Source: Oleiphilus messinensis
Lineage (GTDB): Bacteria; Pseudomonadota; Gammaproteobacteria; Pseudomonadales; Oleiphilaceae
Length of the DNA stretch: 64,000 bases
Reading direction: 5' to 3'
NCBI RefSeq assembly: GCF_002162375.1
Contig: NZ_CP021425.1
Span: forward strand, 2,939,001 to 3,003,000
This document shows, piece after piece, positions 40,563-48,646 of the stretch (its first letter is position 1; each line of letters starts with the position of its first letter). The notes under the pieces were generated by a model that saw nothing but the letters and a program-made list of their open reading frames with translations, was not told the DNA's origin and searched no databases. The translations under genes were made by a program, and so were the position numbers.

Positions 40563-42236
40563 TTACTTCTCCATTACTTCCTGTTGCGGTTGGCTTGCAA
40601 TCTCTTCTTGAGAGATAGCGTCAACTCCGGATTTATCTGGAATATAAGACATTGCCCGTTCCGCCAGTGCGGTAATGGTGAGGCTGGGGTTTACGCCCAG
40701 ATTAGCGGAAAGCATGGAGCCGTCAACGACATACATGTTTTGGTAATTAAACACGCGATTTTGCGCATCGATTACCCCTTTGTCAGGTGATTCCGCCATG
40801 GCACAGCCGCCCATGCAATGGGCTGTCATGGGAACATTAAAGAGTATTTCACTGAGTGAGCTGAGTCCAACTCCTCCCGTTGCCGCAGCGGCTTTCTGGG
40901 TGAATTCGTTAGCCTCAGGGATAAACGTGGGTATCGGATTCCCCTGTGTGGTCAGTTTTTTCTTGAAAGGCCAATACCAGGCACGCTTCCAACGCATGTT
41001 GATATGGCCATCGAGGGTCTGCATTACCAGAAAAATAATGGTCTCGGAGGCAAACCGGTATGGTATGGAGCTTCGGATACCGGCAATTGGTCGTTTAATC
41101 AATATTTTGATCATGGCCAGTAGCCAATACAATACGCGCGTCGGGCCGGGTTTGCCACCCGTCAGTATCGTAAGCAAACTACTTAATAAATTAGACCCTT
41201 CCGGATATCTCACTGCTTCGATGTGTGTGTACTGGTCAATATGGATGCCGGATCCGATTGATACACCCTTTGACATATCCTCTTTGGTTCCAGGATAGCG
41301 TACACCAAGAATGGACTCCGAATTGGTACGCACCCGGTTGCCAAGATCATCGGAGATGTTCGGGAGTGAGCCGACATCTTTGAGGTGAAAGAGTAATTCT
41401 TGTGTGCCAAGGGATGATGCTGCAAACACAACATTTTGTGCGGTGATCCGGGTCTGGATTTTGTTGAAGCGTTCAAACGTAGGCACGGTGAGTACTTCAT
41501 ACCCCTCTGCACCATCCGCCTTGCCATTTAGAGGCTTTACATCCACGACACGGGTTTCCGGTTGCACCGTTGCACCTCTTTTCTCTGCCAGATACAAGTA
41601 ATTTTTATCCAGAGTATTTTTGGCGTTGTGTTGGCACCCAACCATACAGCCGCCGCAGCCAATACAGGAATTTCGGTCTGGCCCTTCGCCTTCAAAAAAC
41701 GGGTCGGGATAACGTTTACCGGGCTCATCGTTATCGTCACCAAAAAAGACGCCGACGTCCGTCAGGTAAAAACTGTCCTCCACACCGGCTGAAGCGGCCA
41801 TTTCCTTCAACTTGTAATCTGCTGGGCCGGGCCTGCGGTTTTCGGTCACGCCCAACATGTACTTGGCTTTTTCATAGTGTTCGGGCATCACTGATTCCCA
41901 ATCATCCAGCCCCGCCCAGTTACCTTCCTTCCACACCGAATTTGGTGGTACTAAAAGGGTTTGCGCATAGGTGATCGAGCCTCCACCGACAGCATTGCCA
42001 TGGAGAATCATCACATGCTTGAACAGGCGTAAGCTCAAAAAGCCTTTGAGACCCAGCGCGGGCCGCCATAAATAGTCCCAGAACTTCCAGTTGGTTTTTG
42101 GCAGATTATCCGGTGTCCAGCGCCGACCTTGCTCCACTACCAGTACGCGATAACCCTTCTGGCTTAACCGGTAGGCAGAAACGCTGCCACCAAACCCGGA
42201 GCCAATTACAATGTAGTCGTAATCATGTGTTTGCAT
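40563..42236 (-). CDS. GMC-family oxidoreductase with Cys-rich motif
   Basis: The 557-residue flavoprotein has an N-terminal FAD site (YIVIGSGFGGSVSAYRL near residues 8-24), HGNAVGGGSITYAQTL near 80-95 and the C-terminal GMC motif MTAHCMGGCAMAES, then GVNPSLTITALAERAM. A CIGCGGCMVGC cluster (CX2CX2CX3C) near residue 190 could bind an iron-sulfur cluster, as in the cholesterol-oxidase-like branch. It oxidises an alcohol, perhaps a steroid or alkanol; donor unknown. It is divergent from an AraC regulator, which is a probable controller. Confidence 0.85.
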   Translation of the reverse strand: MQTHDYDYIVIGSGFGGSVSAYRLSQKGYRVLVVEQGRRWTPDNLPKTNWKFWDYLWRPALGLKGFLSLRLFKHVMILHGNAVGGGSITYAQTLLVPPNSVWKEGNWAGLDDWESVMPEHYEKAKYMLGVTENRRPGPADYKLKEMAASAGVEDSFYLTDVGVFFGDDNDEPGKRYPDPFFEGEGPDRNSCIGCGGCMVGCQHNAKNTLDKNYLYLAEKRGATVQPETRVVDVKPLNGKADGAEGYEVLTVPTFERFNKIQTRITAQNVVFAASSLGTQELLFHLKDVGSLPNISDDLGNRVRTNSESILGVRYPGTKEDMSKGVSIGSGIHIDQYTHIEAVRYPEGSNLLSSLLTILTGGKPGPTRVLYWLLAMIKILIKRPIAGIRSSIPYRFASETIIFLVMQTLDGHINMRWKRAWYWPFKKKLTTQGNPIPTFIPEANEFTQKAAAATGGVGLSSLSEILFNVPMTAHCMGGCAMAESPDKGVIDAQNRVFNYQNMYVVDGSMLSANLGVNPSLTITALAERAMSYIPDKSGVDAISQEEIASQPQQEVMEK

Positions 42237-42458
42237 GTCTATTTTCCTTGTTATGATGCATAAACTCTAAAAAAAGCGGTACTTAGCCGGTATGCGAAGC
42301 TGCCTGCTTCTGCCCAGTGCAGGCGGCGTTTTAAAATGCGTTAATAGTAGGTTGATTCAGTTCTTGCTACACTGTGTGTCGGGGACAAAAAATCAATAAA
42401 AAAGGACAGATCTTCATTGTCTATATCGTTTTGATCGAACTGTATAACCGGGATAGAT

Positions 42459-43511
42459 ATGTTTAGTTGGGACTTTACGCGAAGTGTAACCGGAATGCGC
42501 CTGCTGGCTGATTTTGCTGGTGAGCATGACTTGCCATTGTCTGATGTGTTAGCGGGAACCCGGGTCACTCAAGCTCAGCTATCAGACCCCGCCGCAATTG
42601 TAACTGCAAGCCAAGAACTGCGTATGACGCAAAATCTTGTGGAAAAACTGGGACATATCCCTGCATTGGGGATTCATGTAGGCAAGCGGTACCACTTCAC
42701 GGCCTACGGGCCCCTTGGCTTTGCCATTGTCAGCAGTCGAACGGGGCGGGATGCCATGAATGTGGCAATGCGTTACTTCCACTTGACGTTCGCGTATACC
42801 CGTTTTGTAGTAGAGGATACCGAAGAGCACATTCGCACAACCATTCACGATGATGAAGTTCCTCAATCTGTACGCAGATTTATCATCGAGCGAGACAGTG
42901 CCGCGTTAATCACGGCCTTGCGGGATATTTTTGGTCTTGAATCTATGCTCGAATTATTAAGCTTCAACTATGAGCCTCCGGACTGCGGATCCTGTTATGA
43001 AGACTTCTTTGGTTTGAAACCAACGTACAACGCAAACCAGAATGTTGCACTGCTCAATAAAGAACGAATGGAGCAACGACTCCCCCAAGCAAACGATCTC
43101 GCGCTGGAGGTTGCAGAGAAGCAATGTGAAGTCATTCTGAATCAGAGGGTTGCCCGCAGTGGCCTGGCTGTACAAATCCGTAGCCATTTGGCACTCCGGG
43201 CAGCTGATATGCCGGCAATGGATGCGGTCGCATCACGTTTTTGCATGACCACCAGAACATTACGCCGTCGTCTAGAAACCGAACACACCTCCTTTGCACA
43301 GCTCCGCAATGAAGTCCGGCGCATGCTCGCAGATGAATACTTACTTAATCTTGATCTGCCTGTAGAGCAAGTTGCCAATAAACTGGGTTACGCTGAATCA
43401 ACCAGTTTCATCAATGCCTTCAAAAACTGGTACGGGGTAACACCTCATGCTTATCGTTTGCGAAAGGCTTGTAATCGCCCGGCAAACATTGACTTAAAAA
43501 ACGAGGGATAA
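42459..43511 (+). CDS. AraC-family regulator with Arabinose_bd-type sensor
   Basis: A 350-residue transcription factor. The N-terminal region matches the PF12625 sensor (LLADFAGEHDLPLSDVLAGTRV, GLHVGKRYHFTAYGPLGFA-like GIHVGKRYHFTAYGPLGF near residues 71-88). The C-terminal helix-turn-helix pair is in DAVASRFCMTTRTLRRRL near 250-267 and VEQVANKLGYAESTSFINAFKNW near 300-322. Relatives (OruR, CdhR) respond to amino-acid or lipid-like ligands. It is divergent from the GMC oxidoreductase across 222 bp, and a small gene follows 8 bp after its stop. Confidence 0.9.
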   Translation: MFSWDFTRSVTGMRLLADFAGEHDLPLSDVLAGTRVTQAQLSDPAAIVTASQELRMTQNLVEKLGHIPALGIHVGKRYHFTAYGPLGFAIVSSRTGRDAMNVAMRYFHLTFAYTRFVVEDTEEHIRTTIHDDEVPQSVRRFIIERDSAALITALRDIFGLESMLELLSFNYEPPDCGSCYEDFFGLKPTYNANQNVALLNKERMEQRLPQANDLALEVAEKQCEVILNQRVARSGLAVQIRSHLALRAADMPAMDAVASRFCMTTRTLRRRLETEHTSFAQLRNEVRRMLADEYLLNLDLPVEQVANKLGYAESTSFINAFKNWYGVTPHAYRLRKACNRPANIDLKNEG

Positions 43512-43519
43512 GATTTCCA

Positions 43520-43945
43520 ATGGGGTACGTCGTTTCGGATACAACCTTTGAAAATTGTATGCGGTTGCAAAAAGAATGGGTTGATCGAATGATTCGAAAG
43601 GGTGACAGTTCAAGAGTAATTTTAGGACCTTTATCCTGCATGCCAATTCGCTTTGAAACCCCTTATGGCTCCATAGGTACAGGTTCACCGTGGGCAGTAG
43701 ATCATGAGCGAAATTATTATTTGATTGAAACGAATTCGATAGCTTTTGAAATTCGTTCATTTGTTTTTAATATGGATGGAAACATATACCATTTAGTTAC
43801 GTTGCCTTTTAAACCATATTGTCTGCAACAACTCTCTAATATTAAAGATCTTTCACTACGAGAAAAAATTGAGACTGAAGTCATTACTGCTCTTCGTTTA
43901 TGTGTAGACTTCGATCACGACATGTACTTTAAGGACGCGTTGTAA
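43520..43945 (+). CDS. Hypothetical protein downstream of the AraC regulator
   Basis: A 141-residue protein, no signal peptide or TM segment. It has the pattern TFENCMRLQKEWVDRMIRKGD, a beta-rich middle (RFETPYGSIGTG, YYLIETNSIAFEIRSFVFN) and an acidic C-terminal helix. I do not recognise a family. It starts 8 bp after the AraC stop with AGGGA upstream, so it is likely in the same operon. Its codon usage is more AT-rich than its neighbours. Confidence 0.65.
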   Translation: MGYVVSDTTFENCMRLQKEWVDRMIRKGDSSRVILGPLSCMPIRFETPYGSIGTGSPWAVDHERNYYLIETNSIAFEIRSFVFNMDGNIYHLVTLPFKPYCLQQLSNIKDLSLREKIETEVITALRLCVDFDHDMYFKDAL

Positions 43946-43983
43946 GGAAAAAGTAGAGCACCTACCTTACCGGGATTTGAATA

Positions 43984-44607
43984 ATGACAATCGATTTTAT
44001 CGCTGTATTCATCACATTTTTTGCTGTAATCGACCCTATTGGGACTGTTCCTGTTTTTATTGCTGTTACTGAGAAGTATGATTTAAAAACAAAAAGGCGC
44101 ATTGCCTTTTTTGCGACCGTTGTATCAGCCTTTGTATTGCTTTTCTTTGTCGTTGTCGGTGAGCTTATCCTGAAGGCGTTGTCTATACCGCTTCCTGCGT
44201 TTCAAATATCCGGGGGCATCGTGTTGTTCCTGTTTGCGATGAATATGATATTCGGTGAGAGCAAACCTGAAGAGGAGCTAAAACTGCTGAAAACTTCCCA
44301 TAGAGAAACGGCCGTTTTCCCTCTGGCTGTACCCTCAATAGCCAGTCCGGGAGCAATGTTGGCGGCGGTTTTGTTAACGGAGAATTCGATTTTTAGTATT
44401 TGGGAGCAGGTTCAAACAGCTTTGGTTATGTTGTTAGTGTTGGTGCTTGCCTGCGTATTTATGCTTTTATCCGGTTTTATCGCCAAATTGGTGGGAACGA
44501 GTGGTGCAAGCGTGATCAGTCGAGTGATGGGATTGATCCTATCGTCAATTGCGACGGCCAACATCCTGAATGGCATAAGTGAGTACTATAAACAGTTTCC
44601 GCTCTAG
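43984..44607 (+). CDS. MarC-family integral membrane protein
   Basis: The 207-residue protein has six predicted membrane segments and the MarC/UPF0056 signatures: FFAVIDPIGTVPVFIAVT near residues 13-30 and VFPLAVPSIASPGAMLAAVLL near 111-131. MarC proteins are inner-membrane proteins of unknown function (once wrongly tied to antibiotic resistance). Length is standard. It starts 38 bp after the hypothetical gene. Confidence 0.9.
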   Translation: MTIDFIAVFITFFAVIDPIGTVPVFIAVTEKYDLKTKRRIAFFATVVSAFVLLFFVVVGELILKALSIPLPAFQISGGIVLFLFAMNMIFGESKPEEELKLLKTSHRETAVFPLAVPSIASPGAMLAAVLLTENSIFSIWEQVQTALVMLLVLVLACVFMLLSGFIAKLVGTSGASVISRVMGLILSSIATANILNGISEYYKQFPL

Positions 44608-44711
44608 AAAACCCGATTAGAGTAGTAGCTGCAGGTTATAGCGTTAAAAACTCGACTACCGTAGAAATTCCCAGTGTGAACCGCTAACATCTACGATAGG
44701 TTTTAATAGCT

Positions 44712-45206
44712 GTGTGGAATACATGGATGAACAAAGAAACTCATAATGAATTGCCGCTGGATGATCCTGATCCGATCATTCGTGCCAGCCATCACGCGAT
44801 ACGGTTTGCCGTTAAATTGCTTGCTATTTTGATGGTGATTGTTATTTTTTTTGGAATTGCCGATGTTGTTTATGTATTGTTCCAGAGACTTACTTCGGAT
44901 CCGATGTACCTGCTCAATATCAGTGATATTTTCGAAACATTTGCGGCTTTCCTCGCTGTTCTGGTGGCAATTGAGATATTCGTGAATATACGTATCTATC
45001 TCAGAAGTCACGAGCTTCCAGTAAAACTCGTCATCGCAACTGCTTTAATGGCTGTGGCACGGAAGATCATTGTACTCGACTTCGAGAAAATTGAAGCGCT
45101 GGAAGTTTTCTCTCTGGGGGCTGTGGTACTGGCGCTGGGCTTGACCTACGGTTTTATGGTGCGTGCTGAGCACCAAAAGAGCCGGGATAATGCATCGACT
45201 ACTTGA
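44712..45206 (+). CDS. PsiE-like membrane protein
   Basis: A 164-residue protein with four hydrophobic segments: LLAILMVIVIFFGIADVVYVL near residues 35-55, the ISDIFETFAAFLAVLVAIEIF segment near 70-91, VKLVIATALMAVARKII near 103-119 and VFSLGAVVLALGLTYGFMV near 130-148. The order and the EIFVNIRIYLR and ARKIIVLD motifs fit the phosphate-starvation-inducible PsiE family, whose function is not established. The start is GTG 44712 or ATG 44727, the latter being equally plausible. Confidence 0.78.
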   Translation: MWNTWMNKETHNELPLDDPDPIIRASHHAIRFAVKLLAILMVIVIFFGIADVVYVLFQRLTSDPMYLLNISDIFETFAAFLAVLVAIEIFVNIRIYLRSHELPVKLVIATALMAVARKIIVLDFEKIEALEVFSLGAVVLALGLTYGFMVRAEHQKSRDNASTT

Positions 45207-45483
45207 TGCTCTGATTCGTTTCTGAACGGAGGTTTTGGGCGAATTTCCAACAGGATCAACCGATGCTCGCCCCATCGCCTGCGATGCTTGTAGCTATTAC
45301 CACTATACTAATTAACACCACAGAAAAAAACTGCGACGTACGCCTCGGTAATTCTAATAATAAGGTGTGGCATCGAGTGAAATCTGGGCTTTCCATGATT
45401 TGGGCATGTCTTCTGTTCCGTTAAAGTCATTCCTGTTAATTCCCATGCCCGGATTAGTAAGGCAATTTTAAACGGAGTTGATG

Positions 45484-46296
45484 ATGAATTGGCCTATTGA
45501 TAATGCAGAGTGGCTTAAAAACAGAAAACAGGCTTGGTTGGAGTTAAAAGCAAATAGTATTGATGTTCTTACTTGGTTCCGTAGCAAAGACTTAAAACAG
45601 GTGAGGCACTATTTTTTAACTGGTGAAGAAGATCAGGACAATCCGCTGCCAGACTACTCCCATGGTAAACGTTTGGCCAAATACCCCGTGCCGCTTTTTA
45701 TTAAGATATGGTTTTATCCGGAGCCTTCTCTTGAATATTTTAGATCATTACTCAGCCATGCTGGTATCAGAGATATAAGAGATTGTTATCACTCAATTGG
45801 TTTGTCTAATTTTCCTCAGTACAACACAGATTATGGAATGATGGGAGGACGTGAAGAGGTTGTTTTTTATGCATTATATGGAAACACTTTCGAAGAATAT
45901 AGATCACTACCTTTTGCATTGCCAGAAACGGAACTAGGGTTCGCTAATCAGTTTGGAGGTTATCAAGCAGTAATATTTTGGCTGTTGCAAGGCTACCCAG
46001 TTTTTAGTTCTGTCCAGTATAGTATTAATCATTGGTATCAATCGTTGCCTCTCCGTGACGATTTGTATCAAGAAAAAGATGATTTGATCTATTTAATGTA
46101 TCTCATTGATAATTTTGATGATCCACATGGTTTGCCACGTGAGAGTAGTAGATATTTCAGAGTCGCAGAGAAGTATCTAGATATATTTGAAAATAAGCCG
46201 CTACCTGCTTGGGTAAAGGATTTGTGGGATGGGGTGAAGAAAAAGGAAGTGACGGTGCCAGAGAAATATCAGCATTATGAAAGGTCAAAGTTTTAG
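45484..46296 (+). CDS. AT-rich orphan protein of unknown function
   Basis: A 270-residue soluble protein starting at the ATG at 45484, 6 bases after CGGAG. Aromatic content is high (YFLTGEEDQDN, IKIWFYPEPSLEYFRSLL, FANQFGGYQAVIFWLLQGYPV, SINHWYQSLPL). I recognise no family, catalytic motif or membrane segment. It is more AT-rich than the surrounding genes, which suggests recent transfer. Both flanks are gene-poor. Could be an effector-immunity type protein, but nothing in the sequence proves that. Confidence 0.7.
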   Translation: MNWPIDNAEWLKNRKQAWLELKANSIDVLTWFRSKDLKQVRHYFLTGEEDQDNPLPDYSHGKRLAKYPVPLFIKIWFYPEPSLEYFRSLLSHAGIRDIRDCYHSIGLSNFPQYNTDYGMMGGREEVVFYALYGNTFEEYRSLPFALPETELGFANQFGGYQAVIFWLLQGYPVFSSVQYSINHWYQSLPLRDDLYQEKDDLIYLMYLIDNFDDPHGLPRESSRYFRVAEKYLDIFENKPLPAWVKDLWDGVKKKEVTVPEKYQHYERSKF

Positions 46297-46569
46297 ATAA
46301 TCAAGTATCGATGAGCAGAAAAGTAATTGCGAGTAAGCAGTAGACACCCCACTCATATTTCGAAAACAACGAATTACGCAACAAAGCTTGTCGATACGCG
46401 ATCATTTAACAATCTCTACCCTTGATCAAGCCTTCACCGTACCAATCAAACAATAACTTGAGTAATTGCTCTAAAATGCTACATTCTTCAGTAGTGCAAC
46501 CGTTATTCGTTGTTACTGGCTGTTAACGTTATTTGTTCCCCATAATAAAAATGCTATGGAGTACCCACT

Positions 46570-47856
46570 GTGAACGTGCCTGAATTGCTTGATGATGTAG
46601 AGACCCGCCTGGTTAGAACGCTTCGTTTATCCCGCTTGAAGAACAAGATTGTCGGTACCGGATATATTACCGGGTTGCGGGCATTGTCCACGATCCTGAA
46701 TATTCCTAAGCCGACGGTATTTATGAGTAAAGGGGCATCGATTCGTCTATGCGAGTCTGTTTCCCAGTTCGGTCTTGAGAAAGCGCTGATTGTGACGGAT
46801 GAAATGCTTTATAAGCTCGGCGTGCTGGATGGCATTCTGGCGGAGCTGGATAAGCAGGGCATGCAGTATTCATTGTTTACGGAAGTTTTGCCGGATCCGA
46901 CGTTTCAAGTGGTTGATGCAGGCCTTCGACGTTATCAGCAAGATAGTTGTGATTGTGTAATGGCTATTGGGGGTGGGTCATCTATTGATGCGGCCAAAGT
47001 CATTGCGTTAGCCGCTACCAATGAGGTTGAGCCCATCGGTCTGGTGGGAATCCTGAAAGGTAAGAAACCGGCTGCGCCGTTTTTTGCGATTCCGACAACA
47101 TCCGGCACAGGATCGGAGGCAACCATTGGTGCGGTTATTTCGGATGCGGACTCGCACAAGAAAGAACTGGTGATCGATACCAAAGTCGTGCCTCTGCTTG
47201 CGGCACTGGATCCGGAACTGATGAAAGGATTACCTGCTCATATTACTGCAGCCACTGGCATTGATGCCCTGACGCACCTGATCGAAGCCTACTTGAGTGG
47301 CCTGGCAACAAAAGAATCGGATTATTATGCAAGATCCGGTATACAAATGATTTTTGAAAATCTACCCCAGGCATGTAAGCGTGGTACGGTGATTCGTGCA
47401 CGGGAAAAGATGGCGCTTGCCTCTTATTATGGGGGCTTAACGATCAATATAGCCGGTTTGGGCTACGTACATGCCTTTGCTCATCAACTGGGGGCGCTAT
47501 ATCAGATTCCCCACGGAGAATCCAACGCGAAGGTTTTGCCCCAGGTATTAGAGTTCAACAAGCTCTGTTGCCAAGAGCGCATGGCGGAATTGGCCAGAAT
47601 GCTCAAACTAGGCAGAGAGGGTGATTCCGACAGCGAGCTTGCCAGCGTATTTATCGAAGCCGTGCAGAAGTTGATCGCCGATGTAGGTATTGAACCTACG
47701 GTGGAAAAGCTGGCCCGAAAGGATTTCAATACCATTATCGCAGCAGCCTTTAAAGAGGCCAATACAACCTATGCGGTTCCCAAATACATGTCTTACGATG
47801 AAGCAGAACAGCTGTTGATGGCATTGGCCGCTACCGGTATGAATTTACCCAAATGA
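46570..47856 (+). CDS. Iron-containing alcohol dehydrogenase
   Basis: A 428-residue group III Fe-ADH. The NAD(P)-binding GGGSSIDAAK lies near residues 138-147 and PTTSGTGSEAT near 178-188; the metal site is given by GIDALTHLIEAYLS near 235-248 and the HAFAHQLGALYQIPHGE segment near 304-320, with Asp/His ligands in place. It interconverts alcohols and aldehydes. The N-terminus is about 40 residues longer than short family members. It stands alone; a TTGAGT-16-TACATT sequence upstream of the ATG (from about 46466) is a weak promoter candidate. Confidence 0.9.
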   Translation: MNVPELLDDVETRLVRTLRLSRLKNKIVGTGYITGLRALSTILNIPKPTVFMSKGASIRLCESVSQFGLEKALIVTDEMLYKLGVLDGILAELDKQGMQYSLFTEVLPDPTFQVVDAGLRRYQQDSCDCVMAIGGGSSIDAAKVIALAATNEVEPIGLVGILKGKKPAAPFFAIPTTSGTGSEATIGAVISDADSHKKELVIDTKVVPLLAALDPELMKGLPAHITAATGIDALTHLIEAYLSGLATKESDYYARSGIQMIFENLPQACKRGTVIRAREKMALASYYGGLTINIAGLGYVHAFAHQLGALYQIPHGESNAKVLPQVLEFNKLCCQERMAELARMLKLGREGDSDSELASVFIEAVQKLIADVGIEPTVEKLARKDFNTIIAAAFKEANTTYAVPKYMSYDEAEQLLMALAATGMNLPK

Positions 47857-47870
47857 TTGCTTGGTAAAAT

Positions 47871-47904
47871 CCGTAAATTACGGATAATATGTATTTTACA
47901 TATT
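47871..47904. promoter_or_regulatory. Two palindromic operators of the Phd/PemK operon
   Basis: CCGTAAATTACGG (47871-47883) is a 13-bp palindrome, and AATATGTA-TTT-TACATATT (47886-47904) is a perfect 8-bp inverted repeat. They lie 21-54 bp upstream of the antitoxin start and overlap a TTGGTA-16-GATAAT promoter candidate. This arrangement suits auto-repression by the antitoxin. Confidence 0.65.
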
Positions 47905-47924
47905 ATAAGTATTTAGGTGATTTT

Positions 47925-48179
47925 ATGGCACAGGTAACATCAGGTGAATTGCAAAAAGAGTTTGGCCGCTATCGAACTATCGCGCATCGGGAAGCTGTTG
48001 TCATCACCAATCACGGCAGGGAAGATTTGGTTCTTATATCCGCAGAGGAATATCGCCGACTACAAGAGCTGGAAAAAAGAGCATTTCATGTTTCAGAAAT
48101 GTCAGATAATGATTTACTGAGTCTATCTGAAGTCGAGATTCCAAGAGAAGCAAGCCAGTACAACGATGAACTGAAGTAA
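47925..48179 (+). CDS. Phd/YefM-type antitoxin
   Basis: An 84-residue protein with the Phd/YefM N-terminal fold: VTSGELQKEFGRYRTIAHREAVVITNHGREDLVLISAEEYRRL, here in pieces: FGRYRTIAHREAVVITNHG near residues 12-30 and VLISAEEYRRLQEL near 35-48, with an acidic, probably disordered toxin-binding tail. The start at 47925 follows AGGTGA; the frame is open to 47889, but that would lie within the operator. Antitoxins of this class bind operator palindromes, two of which lie just upstream. It overlaps the toxin gene by 1 base (TAATG). Confidence 0.85.
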   Translation: MAQVTSGELQKEFGRYRTIAHREAVVITNHGREDLVLISAEEYRRLQELEKRAFHVSEMSDNDLLSLSEVEIPREASQYNDELK

Positions 48180-48604
48180 TGGCGAAAATACCTGAAATCG
48201 GTCATGTTATAAAATATTCCTATCTTTGGTGGAACGAACATCGGAAAGGCAAGGTCGAAGGGCTTAAGGAAAGGCCTTGCAGTGTTTTGCTTAATCGGAA
48301 AGATGAAAATGGCAGAACAGTATTGTTTGTTCTACCAATCACTCATACCCCTCCGGAAGACCCAGAATCTGGTATCGAAATCCCAGCAGCAACCAAAAAA
48401 CGTTTGGGCCTAGATGAAGACAGGTCCTGGGTCATCACAACAGAATTCAATAAATTTAGTTGGCCTGGCTATGACATTCGGAAACTCGATAACGGCTTAT
48501 ACAGTTATGGTGTTTTGCCTGAAAAGTTAATTACAGAGATCATAAAATCAGTACAGAACAATGCAAGAGTCAATAACTCCAGTATCGTTGACAGGGATGA
48601 TTGA
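48179..48604 (+). CDS. PemK/MazF-like toxin
   Basis: The 141-residue protein starts at the A of the antitoxin TAA. It reads IGHVIKYSYLWWNEHRKGKVEG, then RPCSVLLN near 33-40, VLFVLPITHTPPEDPESGIEIP near 49-70, and SWVITTEFNKFSWPGYDIRK near 83-102, like PemK/MazF-type plasmid-maintenance toxins, usually mRNA endoribonucleases. The Arg-Pro near residue 33 and the Thr-His near 56 are in the right regions for catalysis. Length is slightly above MazF (about 110). It ends before a bidirectional terminator. Confidence 0.8.
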   Translation: MAKIPEIGHVIKYSYLWWNEHRKGKVEGLKERPCSVLLNRKDENGRTVLFVLPITHTPPEDPESGIEIPAATKKRLGLDEDRSWVITTEFNKFSWPGYDIRKLDNGLYSYGVLPEKLITEIIKSVQNNARVNNSSIVDRDD

Positions 48605-48614
48605 AACATGATCA

Positions 48615-48637
48615 AAGGCCCGAATTGTTCGGGCCTT
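48615..48637. terminator. Bidirectional terminator between toxin and NRPS genes
   Basis: AAGGCCCGAA-TTG-TTCGGGCCTT is a perfect 10-bp GC-rich stem with a 3-base loop. It sits between convergent genes ending at 48604 (plus) and 48647 (minus); on the minus strand it is followed by TTTGAT, so it mainly suits the NRPS operon. Confidence 0.75.
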
Positions 48638-48646
48638 AAGTTATGC

